6,644 nt of DNA from JBCAWW01 sp039024315. GTDB lineage: Bacteria; Bacteroidota; Bacteroidia; J057. The notes under the pieces are model-generated. The model was not told where the DNA came from, made no database searches, and saw only the letters and a list, made by a program, of their open reading frames with translations. Below, piece by piece: positions 1 to 6,644 of this stretch (within the stretch, counting starts at the first letter, position 1; each line of letters opens with the position of its first letter). The translations under genes and the position numbers were made by a program. The stretch lies in assembly GCA_039024315.1 (NCBI GenBank), contig JBCCQN010000316.1, positions 1-6,644 of the forward strand, written 5' to 3'.

Positions 1-67
1 ATTCAGTATTAAGACTTTGAAAAAACGATCTCAAAGTGATAAAGGGGCGATTATTCCTACTACTAGA
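1..67. repeat. Left arm of a perfect 67-bp inverted repeat
   Basis: Bases 1-67 are the exact reverse complement of 149-215, compared base by base without mismatch. The loop is 81 bases (68-148). Pairing nearly continues inward: 68/148 is T against G, then 69-71 pair with 147-145. Each arm also contains a small internal hairpin (CTTTGA at 15-20 with TCAAAG at 31-36 here). The arm starts exactly at the window edge, so its true outer boundary is unknown. No coding potential is seen. It lies downstream of pfaD, and its function is not known. Confidence 0.95.
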
Positions 68-109
68 TACTTTCTACTCTGTACTAAATACTTTTTACTC
101 TGTACTTAA
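61..109. repeat. Heptad repeat: seven consecutive TACT-NNN units
   Basis: TACT occurs at 61, 68, 75, 82, 89, 96 and 103, exactly every seven bases, followed by AGA, TTC, CTG, AAA, TTT, CTG and TAA. The array starts in the left inverted-repeat arm and fills the first half of the loop. It also shows a 21-bp higher order: 68-88 and 89-109 match at 19 of 21 positions. Short heptamer tandem repeats are known in some bacterial genomes (for example the STRR of cyanobacteria), but I do not recognise this one as a named family. Confidence 0.85.
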
Positions 110-148
110 ATTTACGATTGATAGACTTCCCAACTTATTATATTAGTG

Positions 149-215
149 TCTAGTAGTAGGAATAATCGCCCCTTTATCACTTTGAGATCGTTTTTTCAAA
201 GTCTTAATACTGAAT
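149..215. repeat. Right arm of the perfect 67-bp inverted repeat
   Basis: Exact reverse complement of bases 1-67, ending 26 bases beyond the pfaD stop codon. A pfaD read-through transcript would cross this arm first, then the loop, then the left arm, and could fold into a very long RNA stem. The stem is far longer than an ordinary intrinsic terminator and no closing U-tract can be seen because the window ends. A miniature inverted-repeat element, a structured 3' end, or a fold-back assembly artefact all remain possible. Confidence 0.95.
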
Positions 216-235
216 ACTATTGTCTAAGTACTTAG
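201..235. repeat. Second, degenerate heptad run next to the pfaD 3' end
   Basis: Five seven-base units read GTCTTAA, TACTGAA, TACTATT, GTCTAAG and TACTTAG, beginning at 201, 208, 215, 222 and 229. All share CT at positions 3-4, and three of the five begin TACT. The run starts in the outer end of the right inverted-repeat arm and continues past it to within seven bases of the pfaD stop codon. It is in the same register modulo seven as the array at 61-109. It is weaker than the first array and could partly be chance in AT-rich DNA. Confidence 0.5.
224..235. repeat. 12-bp perfect palindrome CTAAGTACTTAG
   Basis: The 12 bases equal their own reverse complement and lie just after the right inverted-repeat arm, a few bases from the pfaD stop. 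Such symmetry could be a dimeric protein site, but it may simply follow from the heptad repeat, since TACT and AGTA overlap at AGTACT. No target protein can be named. Confidence 0.4.
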
Positions 236-241
236 TGGTAA

Positions 242-1864
242 TCAGACTACCAAAGCCAAGCTTTTTTGAGGTTTAATCTGCTCAAGCTCAGGGGGTAGAT
301 TGACGCCTTGGGTTTTTAGCGTTTGTATTCGAAATAGATAGGCCGCCCCTTGCATGATTTGTTCGGCGACATCGGCTACTTTGCGGTTTTGGTAGGATTC
401 TAGATAGCTGGCTTTTACCCAGTCATTGAACGCGCCCATCGCTGGTCCACACCAAATTTGATAATCGAGTGTACGATCAGGGGTTCCGGCATTAGCCCAA
501 TTAGAGGAAAGACCGAGGTACCACCGAAAAATTAGGGCCATTTTCCTTTTGGGATTTCCCTTTGCTCTCTCGATTTGGGCAGGATCTCTTTGTTCAAAAA
601 ATTCTATACAGCCTTGCCAAATCTCTTCCAAAGGCTTTCTGAACACCTGTTTTTCTAATTTTACTCGCTCTTCAAGGGGGATTTCGTCGATTGAGTTATA
701 TCTGAGGTAATATTCATAGAGTTTCTTTGCTCGCGGTCCAAACATGGTTCCTCGTTTCAATACTTGCAATTCTACCCCCATTTCAAACATGTCCGAGGCA
801 GGTGCCCCCATCACATCAGTCGAAGTCACGGTCTGCAGCAGCTTTCTTACGTGCTCTGAGGTACCCGCCTCCACACAGGCTTGATTGACAGAACCCGTAA
901 CTATGTATGCTGCCCCCATCATAAAAGCGGCTAGCGCTGATGCTGGTGTTGAAATCCCTCCGGCAGCACCTACTCTGATCTTCTGCGAAAACTCATATTT
1001 TTCCTGCATTTCATCCCGCAATTGGATAATGATTGGCAATAGGGCCACTAAGGGTCGATTGTCGGTATGCCCTCCCGAATCCGCTTCCACTGTGATATCG
1101 TCGCACATAGGGACTTGCTTGGCTAAGTTTGCTTGTAAGGGGGTGATTTTTCCTTTAGCAAGTAAAGTCTCCAGAAAAGAATCCGGAGCAGGCTGCATAA
1201 AATGCGTAGCCACTTCCTTACGAGAAATCTTGGCGATGACTCTGTTGCCGATCTCAATATTTCCTTCAGCATCCTGACTCAAACCAGCTACTCGATAATG
1301 GACGATATGTTCCGTCAAGGCAAGGAAAGCAGATGCTTCGACTACTTTGACTCCTTTTTGAAGAAATAATTCCACTGCTCCCGCCTCAAGCGCTTCTTCT
1401 ACAGGACTGTGAATCAAATTGACCGCAAAGGTCTGAGTTGGCAGATGGCTTTGTATGGTGCTGAGTTCTTTTTCGATGCGTTCGGGTACCAAACCGGCTG
1501 CGCCGAACGATCCTAACAAATTGGCTTGGCCAATGGCAATAACCAAGTCAGCAGAGGCGATACCATTGGCCATCGATCCAGTTTTGTAAGCATATTTTAA
1601 CTGATAATCAGAGCGAAAGCTAGCATCACCCAGTTGCTCTGCCTGCATCGGACTCGCAATAGCAAGTAGCTGTAGGCCTCTACCTTCTGATACCAAAGCT
1701 CCACTATTACTGACGCCTATTCTTCCTTGAAAGTCTTTCATGACATAGCAAGGTAGATTTGTTTGACTCAGTTTCTCTTTGATCTGTTCCTCTTCAAAAA
1801 CAATCTCTCTCGGAGAGCCTTGCCAGAAGAGTTGTTGCGGACGACCTGTAAAGCTGATATTCAT
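242..1864 (-). CDS. pfaD: PfaD-family trans-acting enoyl reductase of PUFA synthase (FMN-dependent)
   Basis: Complete 540-residue protein, the usual length for PfaD. The family belongs to the 2-nitropropane dioxygenase/nitronate monooxygenase TIM-barrel flavoproteins and reduces the enoyl-ACP double bond in trans on the PUFA synthase. Visible family blocks: ANGIASADLVIAIG at 99-112 with GSFGAAGL at 118-125; CDDITVEADSGGHTDNRP at 254-271, where His266 is the likely catalytic His; RVGAAGGISTP at 297-307 and YIVTGSVNQACVEAGTS at 320-336 (FMN phosphate region); DMFEMG and LKRGTMF at 358-375; and FRWYLGLSSNWA plus WCGPAMGAFNDW at 446-482. The ATG at 1864 is fixed by an in-frame TAA three codons upstream (1873-1871). 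Its upstream region is AT-rich without a Shine-Dalgarno motif, as is common in Bacteroidota. The stop is TGA. No signal peptide or membrane span is seen. PfaD homologues also serve trans-AT polyketide synthases, but the adjacent DH tetrad points to a PUFA or related lipid pathway. Confidence 0.96.
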   Translation of the reverse strand: MNISFTGRPQQLFWQGSPREIVFEEEQIKEKLSQTNLPCYVMKDFQGRIGVSNSGALVSEGRGLQLLAIASPMQAEQLGDASFRSDYQLKYAYKTGSMANGIASADLVIAIGQANLLGSFGAAGLVPERIEKELSTIQSHLPTQTFAVNLIHSPVEEALEAGAVELFLQKGVKVVEASAFLALTEHIVHYRVAGLSQDAEGNIEIGNRVIAKISRKEVATHFMQPAPDSFLETLLAKGKITPLQANLAKQVPMCDDITVEADSGGHTDNRPLVALLPIIIQLRDEMQEKYEFSQKIRVGAAGGISTPASALAAFMMGAAYIVTGSVNQACVEAGTSEHVRKLLQTVTSTDVMGAPASDMFEMGVELQVLKRGTMFGPRAKKLYEYYLRYNSIDEIPLEERVKLEKQVFRKPLEEIWQGCIEFFEQRDPAQIERAKGNPKRKMALIFRWYLGLSSNWANAGTPDRTLDYQIWCGPAMGAFNDWVKASYLESYQNRKVADVAEQIMQGAAYLFRIQTLKTQGVNLPPELEQIKPQKSLALVV

Positions 1865-1912
1865 CTTTGATTAATTTGAGACAGTAGGTATAATGTTTGG
1901 AGGAATGAGTTT
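1865..1912 (-). promoter_or_regulatory. 48-base intergenic spacer between the synthase gene and pfaD, no Shine-Dalgarno
   Basis: The spacer lies between the TAA of the large gene and the ATG of pfaD on the same strand. The last bases before the ATG read AATTAATCAAAG in the sense direction. No AGGAGG-like stretch occurs; the sense strand instead carries CCTCC, the opposite polarity. No hairpin with a U-tract is visible, so co-transcription of the two genes is the simplest reading. The AT-rich leader without SD is typical of Bacteroidota translation initiation. A separate pfaD promoter cannot be excluded by eye. Confidence 0.5.
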
Positions 1913-4900
1913 TTAGGCTTCTTCTATCCCTAGACCAAGGTCTGTAACTTGATAGATGCGCATACCTTCATTCCATAGATAAGCATCGGCAATGATGGTC
2001 AATTGATCATCTAATCTTTCGATTTTTTTGATATGTACTTCCAAATGCATCTCCTTGACGTCTAAGAGAATTTGACCACGATATTTCCAGACCGTTTTAT
2101 GATTTTTGAGCTGTACAAACTTAGGGGAGTTAAAGTCTTTGCCAAGGTCTTGCTGCAACGCAAATACCTGCATAGCTTGTAGAATAGATTCAACGCCTAA
2201 TGAGCCTGGCATGACCGGGTCTTGATAGAAGTGGCAGGCAAAAAACCAATTATAAGTTTTGATGAATTTGGTGGCATGGATATAGCCTTTACCAAATTCG
2301 CCTTGCTCTTTGGCAATGAGCAGGTGATCGAGCATATTTAATTGCTCTGTAGCAAGGCGATAATGGGGTTTATTCGTTGGCGCAGTAAAGAGCTTCATTC
2401 TCCCATAAAGAGAGTCAAGCTTAATCTGCATGTAGTCTTTGGGAAGTAAGCCCTTTGTTTGATACCAAGCGGGTATTTCTTGGCCTTTGTCTAGACCAGC
2501 TTGAGAAGCTAGGGCTTCTTTAGTGAAAAAACCAAAAGATGAGTTGCCCTTGTAAAATACTTGACCATCGACAGAAAGCTCAAAGGTGTAGCGCTGTAAA
2601 ATAGTGCCACCGTGGGCAATAGAAGAAACTAAAACGGATTTGTTGTGAATGGTTTTACCTCTAAAATCTGTTCCCACTGGTAATGCAAAGGATTCACCTT
2701 CACCGTCTAGGTTTCGTAGGTATAAATCCATTTCGGGAAATTGAAGGGTACTGCCTAGATAGGCACCTAAAAGTCCACAAGGTTGAAGCGCAATTTCCAT
2801 GATCACTGAATAGGGCATAGTAGCATTGGAATTTTGCTCATAGTACCATGGGTTTGCTGGCACATCATATTCAGCATAAATGGTTGAATTTTGGGAAAAA
2901 TCCCCCCTTGTTCCGTCTATTTTGAGAACCCTTGAGATTAGCTGCAGATCGGTATTGGGCTGCCTAGACATCGTACGACCATTGTAAACCGCAAAATCTT
3001 CTCCAAAGCAGTCAACCAGATTGCCGAGGGCGAAGGTGGTAACATCCTTTTCATTCATCAATGCCCCGGCTGAACGCTCGGCGATTTTAACTCCAGGATT
3101 TGTTTCTAAGTATCTAGGATTATCCTTTTCACGCATTTGAAGACCGAGATTCTCAAAATGTACCGTAATGACGCCATTAGAAATGATCTCTAAATCTCCG
3201 ATTACATAGGGATCTGGAACTAAGCCGATCTCTTTGATCTCTAGTTTGTAAATGAGTTTGGTATCATTATCTGGGGTTACCTGCTTGCGACATCTTACTT
3301 TTTGGGGAAGATCAAAAATCGGTTGGAAGCGAGCATCTTTCGTCATCCTTTGGAGTCCCAGCATCAACATAAAAAAGCGCAATAAGTTACCGCCTCCTTC
3401 TGCTTGCAGGGATCCAGCTAAGACCTCATCATCTCGAAAATGGCAGGGAAAATACCAATCATCCGGATGTAAATCTTTTTCTGCAGTGATTAAGCCTAAG
3501 CCGTAGGCACCACCACTAAGGTCAACTGAAGTAATCCGATCAAGCATTAAGATTTTAGCGGGAGGAATACGCAAGGATGGGTTACGGCCATTGGCAAAGT
3601 ATGACTCATCATCAAAACATTTCTCAATATTACCGTCTATCAAATGCTGAAGATCTTCTTTGGAAAAAGCGGTTTTATAAGTGCTAAGTAAAGGGGTAAA
3701 ATATTTCCGCTCTGCGTTTTCACGGGCTTTAATCTCATCATTGGAGTAAACTACTCCTGCTCCTTCTATAAGTTGTTCGTCATTGAAAAAGCCTGCACAG
3801 CCTCCATCCATCTTCAAGAAGAGCCTATCTTCGAGGTAGCACCGATAGCTAAAGAAGAATAAGAGATTATCGCCATTTTCGACAAAAGAATTGATAGAAA
3901 TATCATAGCGTAAGGTTTGCCCTTCATAAGGGAGATCATCCACGAAGGTCAACGTACAATCAAGTAGTCTATAGACTAGCTCGCCTTTGTTTTGGAGATC
4001 AATCCCCAAATAAGAAATCAAAAGCAGATCACATTGGCCAGACTCAACCGCCACTGCTGAAGGAATTTGCCCATCGGTGGTGTACCATGCATTGTAGGGA
4101 ATATCATATTCAGTTTGCATAGTAGAGGGTTGATACTCGCCTAGCTTTGCCTTCATATCAGTGACACGGCTTACTAGTAAGTAAGGATGCATAGGTAGCA
4201 TTACCCGTCGACGGTAGGTATCGATGATAGCATATTCTGGCCCGAAAACCTTTTCAATCTGCCCTTTGGCAAATTCTTCCAGATCCTCCTGTGAAAATAC
4301 GATCTTCTTTCCGACTAGGTGTTCGCCTGTCGCAAAGTTTTGTAAAGGCAAGCCATTTTCGCCCAAGGTGATTGTTTCGGCAGTTATATTTTGCTTTTCT
4401 ATGGTATTCATTTTTTTGGTTGATTTTAGGGGTGCCTTGGTTTGCTTGCTGAGGCCTGAGTTGGTAGAGCTGGTTTTGCGATTGAAAAAAGCTTCATCTG
4501 GGGGGATTTCAGCCTCTTGGATAAGATAATTTCCCTTTTCTAATACTGGGCTAAGGCTATTGGAATGGACAAGCTCTTTGTGGAAACTTCTTTTTTTGAT
4601 ATTAGCAAATGTCCCTTTGGCAGCAGCTGCCGCAAAGCGTTCAAAAATGGGAGTCGCTCCAGGAATAATTTTTTTCAAGAATTGTCTTGCCTGGTTTTGG
4701 CGTTCCGTGCCACGGAAAAGCACAGAAAGATCGAGGCTTACCCCATGACTGACTAATTGAGCCAAAAGTGCTAATATGGATTGGGTATCTGGCTTTCCTT
4801 TTTGATTGATCGAAACGGCTAAATGAGCCTTTTCTGATAGATTCTTAGAAATCCAGTTTGTGCAGGTGGCGTTTGCCCCCAATTCAATAAATATCCTTGC

Positions 4901-6644
4901 CCCCGCATTATACACCGTTTCTACTGTCCGAGGGAAATCAACTTGTTGGGCACAGACAGCAACGGAATTTTTGGCTATTTTCAAGCTATCAACCTCAATT
5001 TTAGCTTGAGTGATACTTGAATAAAAGTCAATCTGGGCTTGCTCCGTAGTGGCAAAATTATGCATGTCCAGCAAGCCAGCTTCCTCTTTTATACAAAAGT
5101 CCTGATGGATTACATTTTGAAAAGGAATCTCAATGACTGGGCAGTTTAATTGCTGTGCGATGGCTTGACAGGAATGCTTGTCCCCAGATATTATCACCTC
5201 ATTTTCGGTGTTGATAAAGGTGAGGTAAACATCTGTTTCTTTTTCGACTAGTTTTTCAACTGCTTTTCTTGAGGCAATCAAGACCAGACTGACCCAACGC
5301 TCTTTTGCCTCTGTATTTGAGACCCCCCAATGTTCGGCCAATAACTCAAGCTCTCCGGCAAAGCGATTTTTGAAAATGGGAGACTGTCTGAATTTTTCAG
5401 CACCACTGGGATGCCAAACCCCCAGAGAGTACCACATGCTACTACATTCACCCATGCTATAACCAAAGGCAATATCAGGCTCTAGCTTGAAGAAAGAACG
5501 GAGGAGATGAGTGAAGTTAGCAGAGTAAAATACGCCTGCTGACATCATAGAGATGGCATCTTGGTAAATATTGGGTCTAATGTCGTCAGCACTCTTTACC
5601 TTCGGAAACAAATAGTCTGACCTTATGAACTGATCCAGCTTATCCTTACCCAAAAGACCCTCATAATGAGAGAGTAAATCAGGGAATAATTGAAATAAAT
5701 CCTGCCCTAAGCCAGTATATGCCGTAGCTGAACCCGGATAGACAAAGGCTACTTTGCCTCCTTGTCGAGCTAGGGGAGTAGGGGTAAAATAACTTCCCTT
5801 AGGAGTTTTGAGGGGGAGATTGTTTTGAATAGCACTAGCCAAATTATGCTTGAAGAAATGGATTTCTCTTTGCAGTTCTGCCTTATTTGCCGCCAGAAGA
5901 ACAAGGCTCCAAGAAGCCCTATCATTCTTTGATTGGATAAAAGACTCATCGGCTAGCGAAGCGAAAGAAGTAGTACTAGCTAAGGCTTCTTCTAGCGATT
6001 CCAAACGCTTTTGGAGCTGCAGATTATTGTTAGCCTTAAGCACGAATAATTTAGGTGCTTGATCCAATAAAAGGGTAGGGGGGGCAACTCTATTTCCCTT
6101 TGCTGATGATATGAGAATTTGAATTCCATATTGGCTGTTTACAGCCGCTTGACGTTTTTCCTGTCCATCGGATAAAATCCATGGCCGAGACTTTGCTGGG
6201 AAATAGTAGTTGCTGTCTTGAAAAGCAGCTTGCTCCTTAGCTGCCGTCCAATTGGGGATCCCGGGAATAAAAGAGTGATGGACACACAATACGGTTTTTA
6301 TCAAACTAGCCATGCCTGAAGCCGCATATGTATGGCCAATATTCGACTTTACTGAACCTAAGGCTATTGGGTGCTGTGGATTATTTTTTAGCAGCTCATT
6401 TTGTTCTGCTATATCTTGAGCTCCAATACCAGTGGCAGACAGTTCTCGGTAGTCAACTTGGGTGGATAAGGTTGTTCCAATATCATCGATGATAGCATAT
6501 GCTTGGGACTGTGGTTGAGAGCCGTTTGTTAATACTATGGCGCCGGCCCCCTCTCCGATTAACCAGCCATTATCATTCTGGTTAAAGGACAAACTGGGAT
6601 GAGAAGATTGATTTACTTGATCTTTTTTATTCCGCAAGAGGACG
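1913..6644 (-). CDS. pfaC: PUFA synthase multidomain subunit, CLF-AT-(psiDH-DH)x2, 5'-truncated by the window edge (PfaB/PfaC-like fusion)
   Basis: Residues are counted from the TTG at 6637, which is not the real start: the frame stays open to 6644 and the protein begins in mid-domain. Residues 1-195 are the C-terminal half of a ketosynthase fold, with GEGAG at 28-32 and SVKSNIGH at 95-102. The first catalytic His is Ser67 and the usual GGTNAH loop near 168-176 is degraded, so this is probably a chain length factor. Residues 292-640 are acyltransferase-like, with GYSMG at 392-396 (nucleophile Ser394) and a candidate His511. A Ser/Thr/Lys/Gln-rich linker follows at about 650-772. Four FabA-like hot-dog domains come next: psiDH 773-965, DH1 978-1172 (His1066/Glu1080), psiDH 1193-1385 and DH2 1400-1574 (His1469/Glu1483, DPVMPGSLGVE). 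No ACP, KR or AGPAT domain is visible. The protein should be cytosolic. PfaC of gammaproteobacteria lacks the AT. A full KS-CLF head would make it well over 2000 residues. It is the upstream partner of pfaD, 48 bases away. Family is certain; the exact subunit name is a judgement. Confidence 0.93.
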   Translation of the reverse strand, partial: VLLRNKKDQVNQSSHPSLSFNQNDNGWLIGEGAGAIVLTNGSQPQSQAYAIIDDIGTTLSTQVDYRELSATGIGAQDIAEQNELLKNNPQHPIALGSVKSNIGHTYAASGMASLIKTVLCVHHSFIPGIPNWTAAKEQAAFQDSNYYFPAKSRPWILSDGQEKRQAAVNSQYGIQILISSAKGNRVAPPTLLLDQAPKLFVLKANNNLQLQKRLESLEEALASTTSFASLADESFIQSKNDRASWSLVLLAANKAELQREIHFFKHNLASAIQNNLPLKTPKGSYFTPTPLARQGGKVAFVYPGSATAYTGLGQDLFQLFPDLLSHYEGLLGKDKLDQFIRSDYLFPKVKSADDIRPNIYQDAISMMSAGVFYSANFTHLLRSFFKLEPDIAFGYSMGECSSMWYSLGVWHPSGAEKFRQSPIFKNRFAGELELLAEHWGVSNTEAKERWVSLVLIASRKAVEKLVEKETDVYLTFINTENEVIISGDKHSCQAIAQQLNCPVIEIPFQNVIHQDFCIKEEAGLLDMHNFATTEQAQIDFYSSITQAKIEVDSLKIAKNSVAVCAQQVDFPRTVETVYNAGARIFIELGANATCTNWISKNLSEKAHLAVSINQKGKPDTQSILALLAQLVSHGVSLDLSVLFRGTERQNQARQFLKKIIPGATPIFERFAAAAAKGTFANIKKRSFHKELVHSNSLSPVLEKGNYLIQEAEIPPDEAFFNRKTSSTNSGLSKQTKAPLKSTKKMNTIEKQNITAETITLGENGLPLQNFATGEHLVGKKIVFSQEDLEEFAKGQIEKVFGPEYAIIDTYRRRVMLPMHPYLLVSRVTDMKAKLGEYQPSTMQTEYDIPYNAWYTTDGQIPSAVAVESGQCDLLLISYLGIDLQNKGELVYRLLDCTLTFVDDLPYEGQTLRYDISINSFVENGDNLLFFFSYRCYLEDRLFLKMDGGCAGFFNDEQLIEGAGVVYSNDEIKARENAERKYFTPLLSTYKTAFSKEDLQHLIDGNIEKCFDDESYFANGRNPSLRIPPAKILMLDRITSVDLSGGAYGLGLITAEKDLHPDDWYFPCHFRDDEVLAGSLQAEGGGNLLRFFMLMLGLQRMTKDARFQPIFDLPQKVRCRKQVTPDNDTKLIYKLEIKEIGLVPDPYVIGDLEIISNGVITVHFENLGLQMREKDNPRYLETNPGVKIAERSAGALMNEKDVTTFALGNLVDCFGEDFAVYNGRTMSRQPNTDLQLISRVLKIDGTRGDFSQNSTIYAEYDVPANPWYYEQNSNATMPYSVIMEIALQPCGLLGAYLGSTLQFPEMDLYLRNLDGEGESFALPVGTDFRGKTIHNKSVLVSSIAHGGTILQRYTFELSVDGQVFYKGNSSFGFFTKEALASQAGLDKGQEIPAWYQTKGLLPKDYMQIKLDSLYGRMKLFTAPTNKPHYRLATEQLNMLDHLLIAKEQGEFGKGYIHATKFIKTYNWFFACHFYQDPVMPGSLGVESILQAMQVFALQQDLGKDFNSPKFVQLKNHKTVWKYRGQILLDVKEMHLEVHIKKIERLDDQLTIIADAYLWNEGMRIYQVTDLGLGIEEA

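Larger units (their letters stand above)
1..241. other. Non-coding, repeat-rich region downstream of pfaD
   Basis: No open reading frame with protein-like character is seen on either strand here, and stops are frequent in all frames. The stretch is occupied by the 67-bp inverted repeat, its loop with the TACT heptads, and a short flank with a palindrome. No tRNA or other RNA gene and no transposase remnant is recognised. It is probably the 3' flank of the operon. Confidence 0.7.

Noticed and set aside
67..109. CRISPR array
   Set aside because: The 21-bp units are directly tandem without spacers and only two copies exist; the underlying period is seven bases.
1..215. Ordinary intrinsic terminator or insertion-sequence ends
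   Set aside because: The stem is far too long and the loop too large for a terminator, no U-tract is visible, and no transposase remnant lies between the arms; the left flank needed to test target-site duplication is outside the window.
885..1277. Plus-strand 130-codon open frame opposite pfaD
   Set aside because: It lies wholly antisense to strongly conserved PfaD motifs, and its translation has no recognisable domain; a shadow frame.
2405..2422. LDSL at residues 1408-1411 of the synthase, like an ACP phosphopantetheine site
   Set aside because: It sits at the entry to the last hot-dog domain, without the surrounding ACP helices or the repeats expected for PUFA synthase ACPs.
3252..6062. 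Several short plus-strand frames and one minus-strand frame (5278-5472) inside the large synthase gene
   Set aside because: All overlap conserved CLF, AT or DH coding sequence in another frame and show no protein-family features.
6635..6637. TTG at 6637 as the true start of the large gene
   Set aside because: The frame remains open to the window edge and the protein would begin inside a ketosynthase fold; it is simply the first start-like codon after the edge.

Overview
The window holds the downstream end of a polyunsaturated-fatty-acid (PUFA) synthase-type operon, read entirely from the minus strand, followed by a short non-coding stretch rich in repeats. From right to left: (a) 6644-1913 is a very large multidomain synthase gene that runs off the right edge; (b) 1912-1865 is a 48-base spacer; (c) 1864-242 is a complete pfaD-type enoyl reductase gene; (d) 241-1 is non-coding and carries a perfect 67-bp inverted repeat plus heptad-spaced TACT repeats.

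The large protein, as visible, is ordered: C-terminal half of a degenerate ketosynthase (chain-length-factor-like), an acyltransferase-like domain, a low-complexity linker, then four hot-dog folds in two pairs (pseudo-DH/DH1 and pseudo-DH/DH2). This combines what gammaproteobacteria split between PfaB (AT) and PfaC (KS-CLF-DH-DH), and recalls the KS-CLF-AT order of thraustochytrid PUFA synthase subunit B. An active KS is probably encoded just upstream, outside the window. The tandem-ACP subunit (PfaA-like: KS, MAT, ACPs, KR) and a phosphopantetheinyl transferase are not in the window and would have to be supplied from elsewhere.

Expected division of labour, from known PUFA synthases: KS/CLF extends the ACP-bound chain, the KR (not here) reduces it, the FabA-like DH domains dehydrate and possibly isomerise, and PfaD reduces the enoyl intermediate in trans. 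The exact product (EPA, DHA, arachidonic acid or another secondary lipid) cannot be read from this sequence.

Organism: moderately AT-rich coding DNA, with no recognisable Shine-Dalgarno sequence before pfaD, suggests Bacteroidota. A marine Saprospirales-like bacterium is a reasonable guess, because PUFA-producing members are known there. This is inference with low certainty. The window starts exactly at the outer end of the inverted-repeat arm and stops in mid-gene, so it may be a whole metagenomic contig. The repeat must therefore be judged with possible assembly artefacts in mind.
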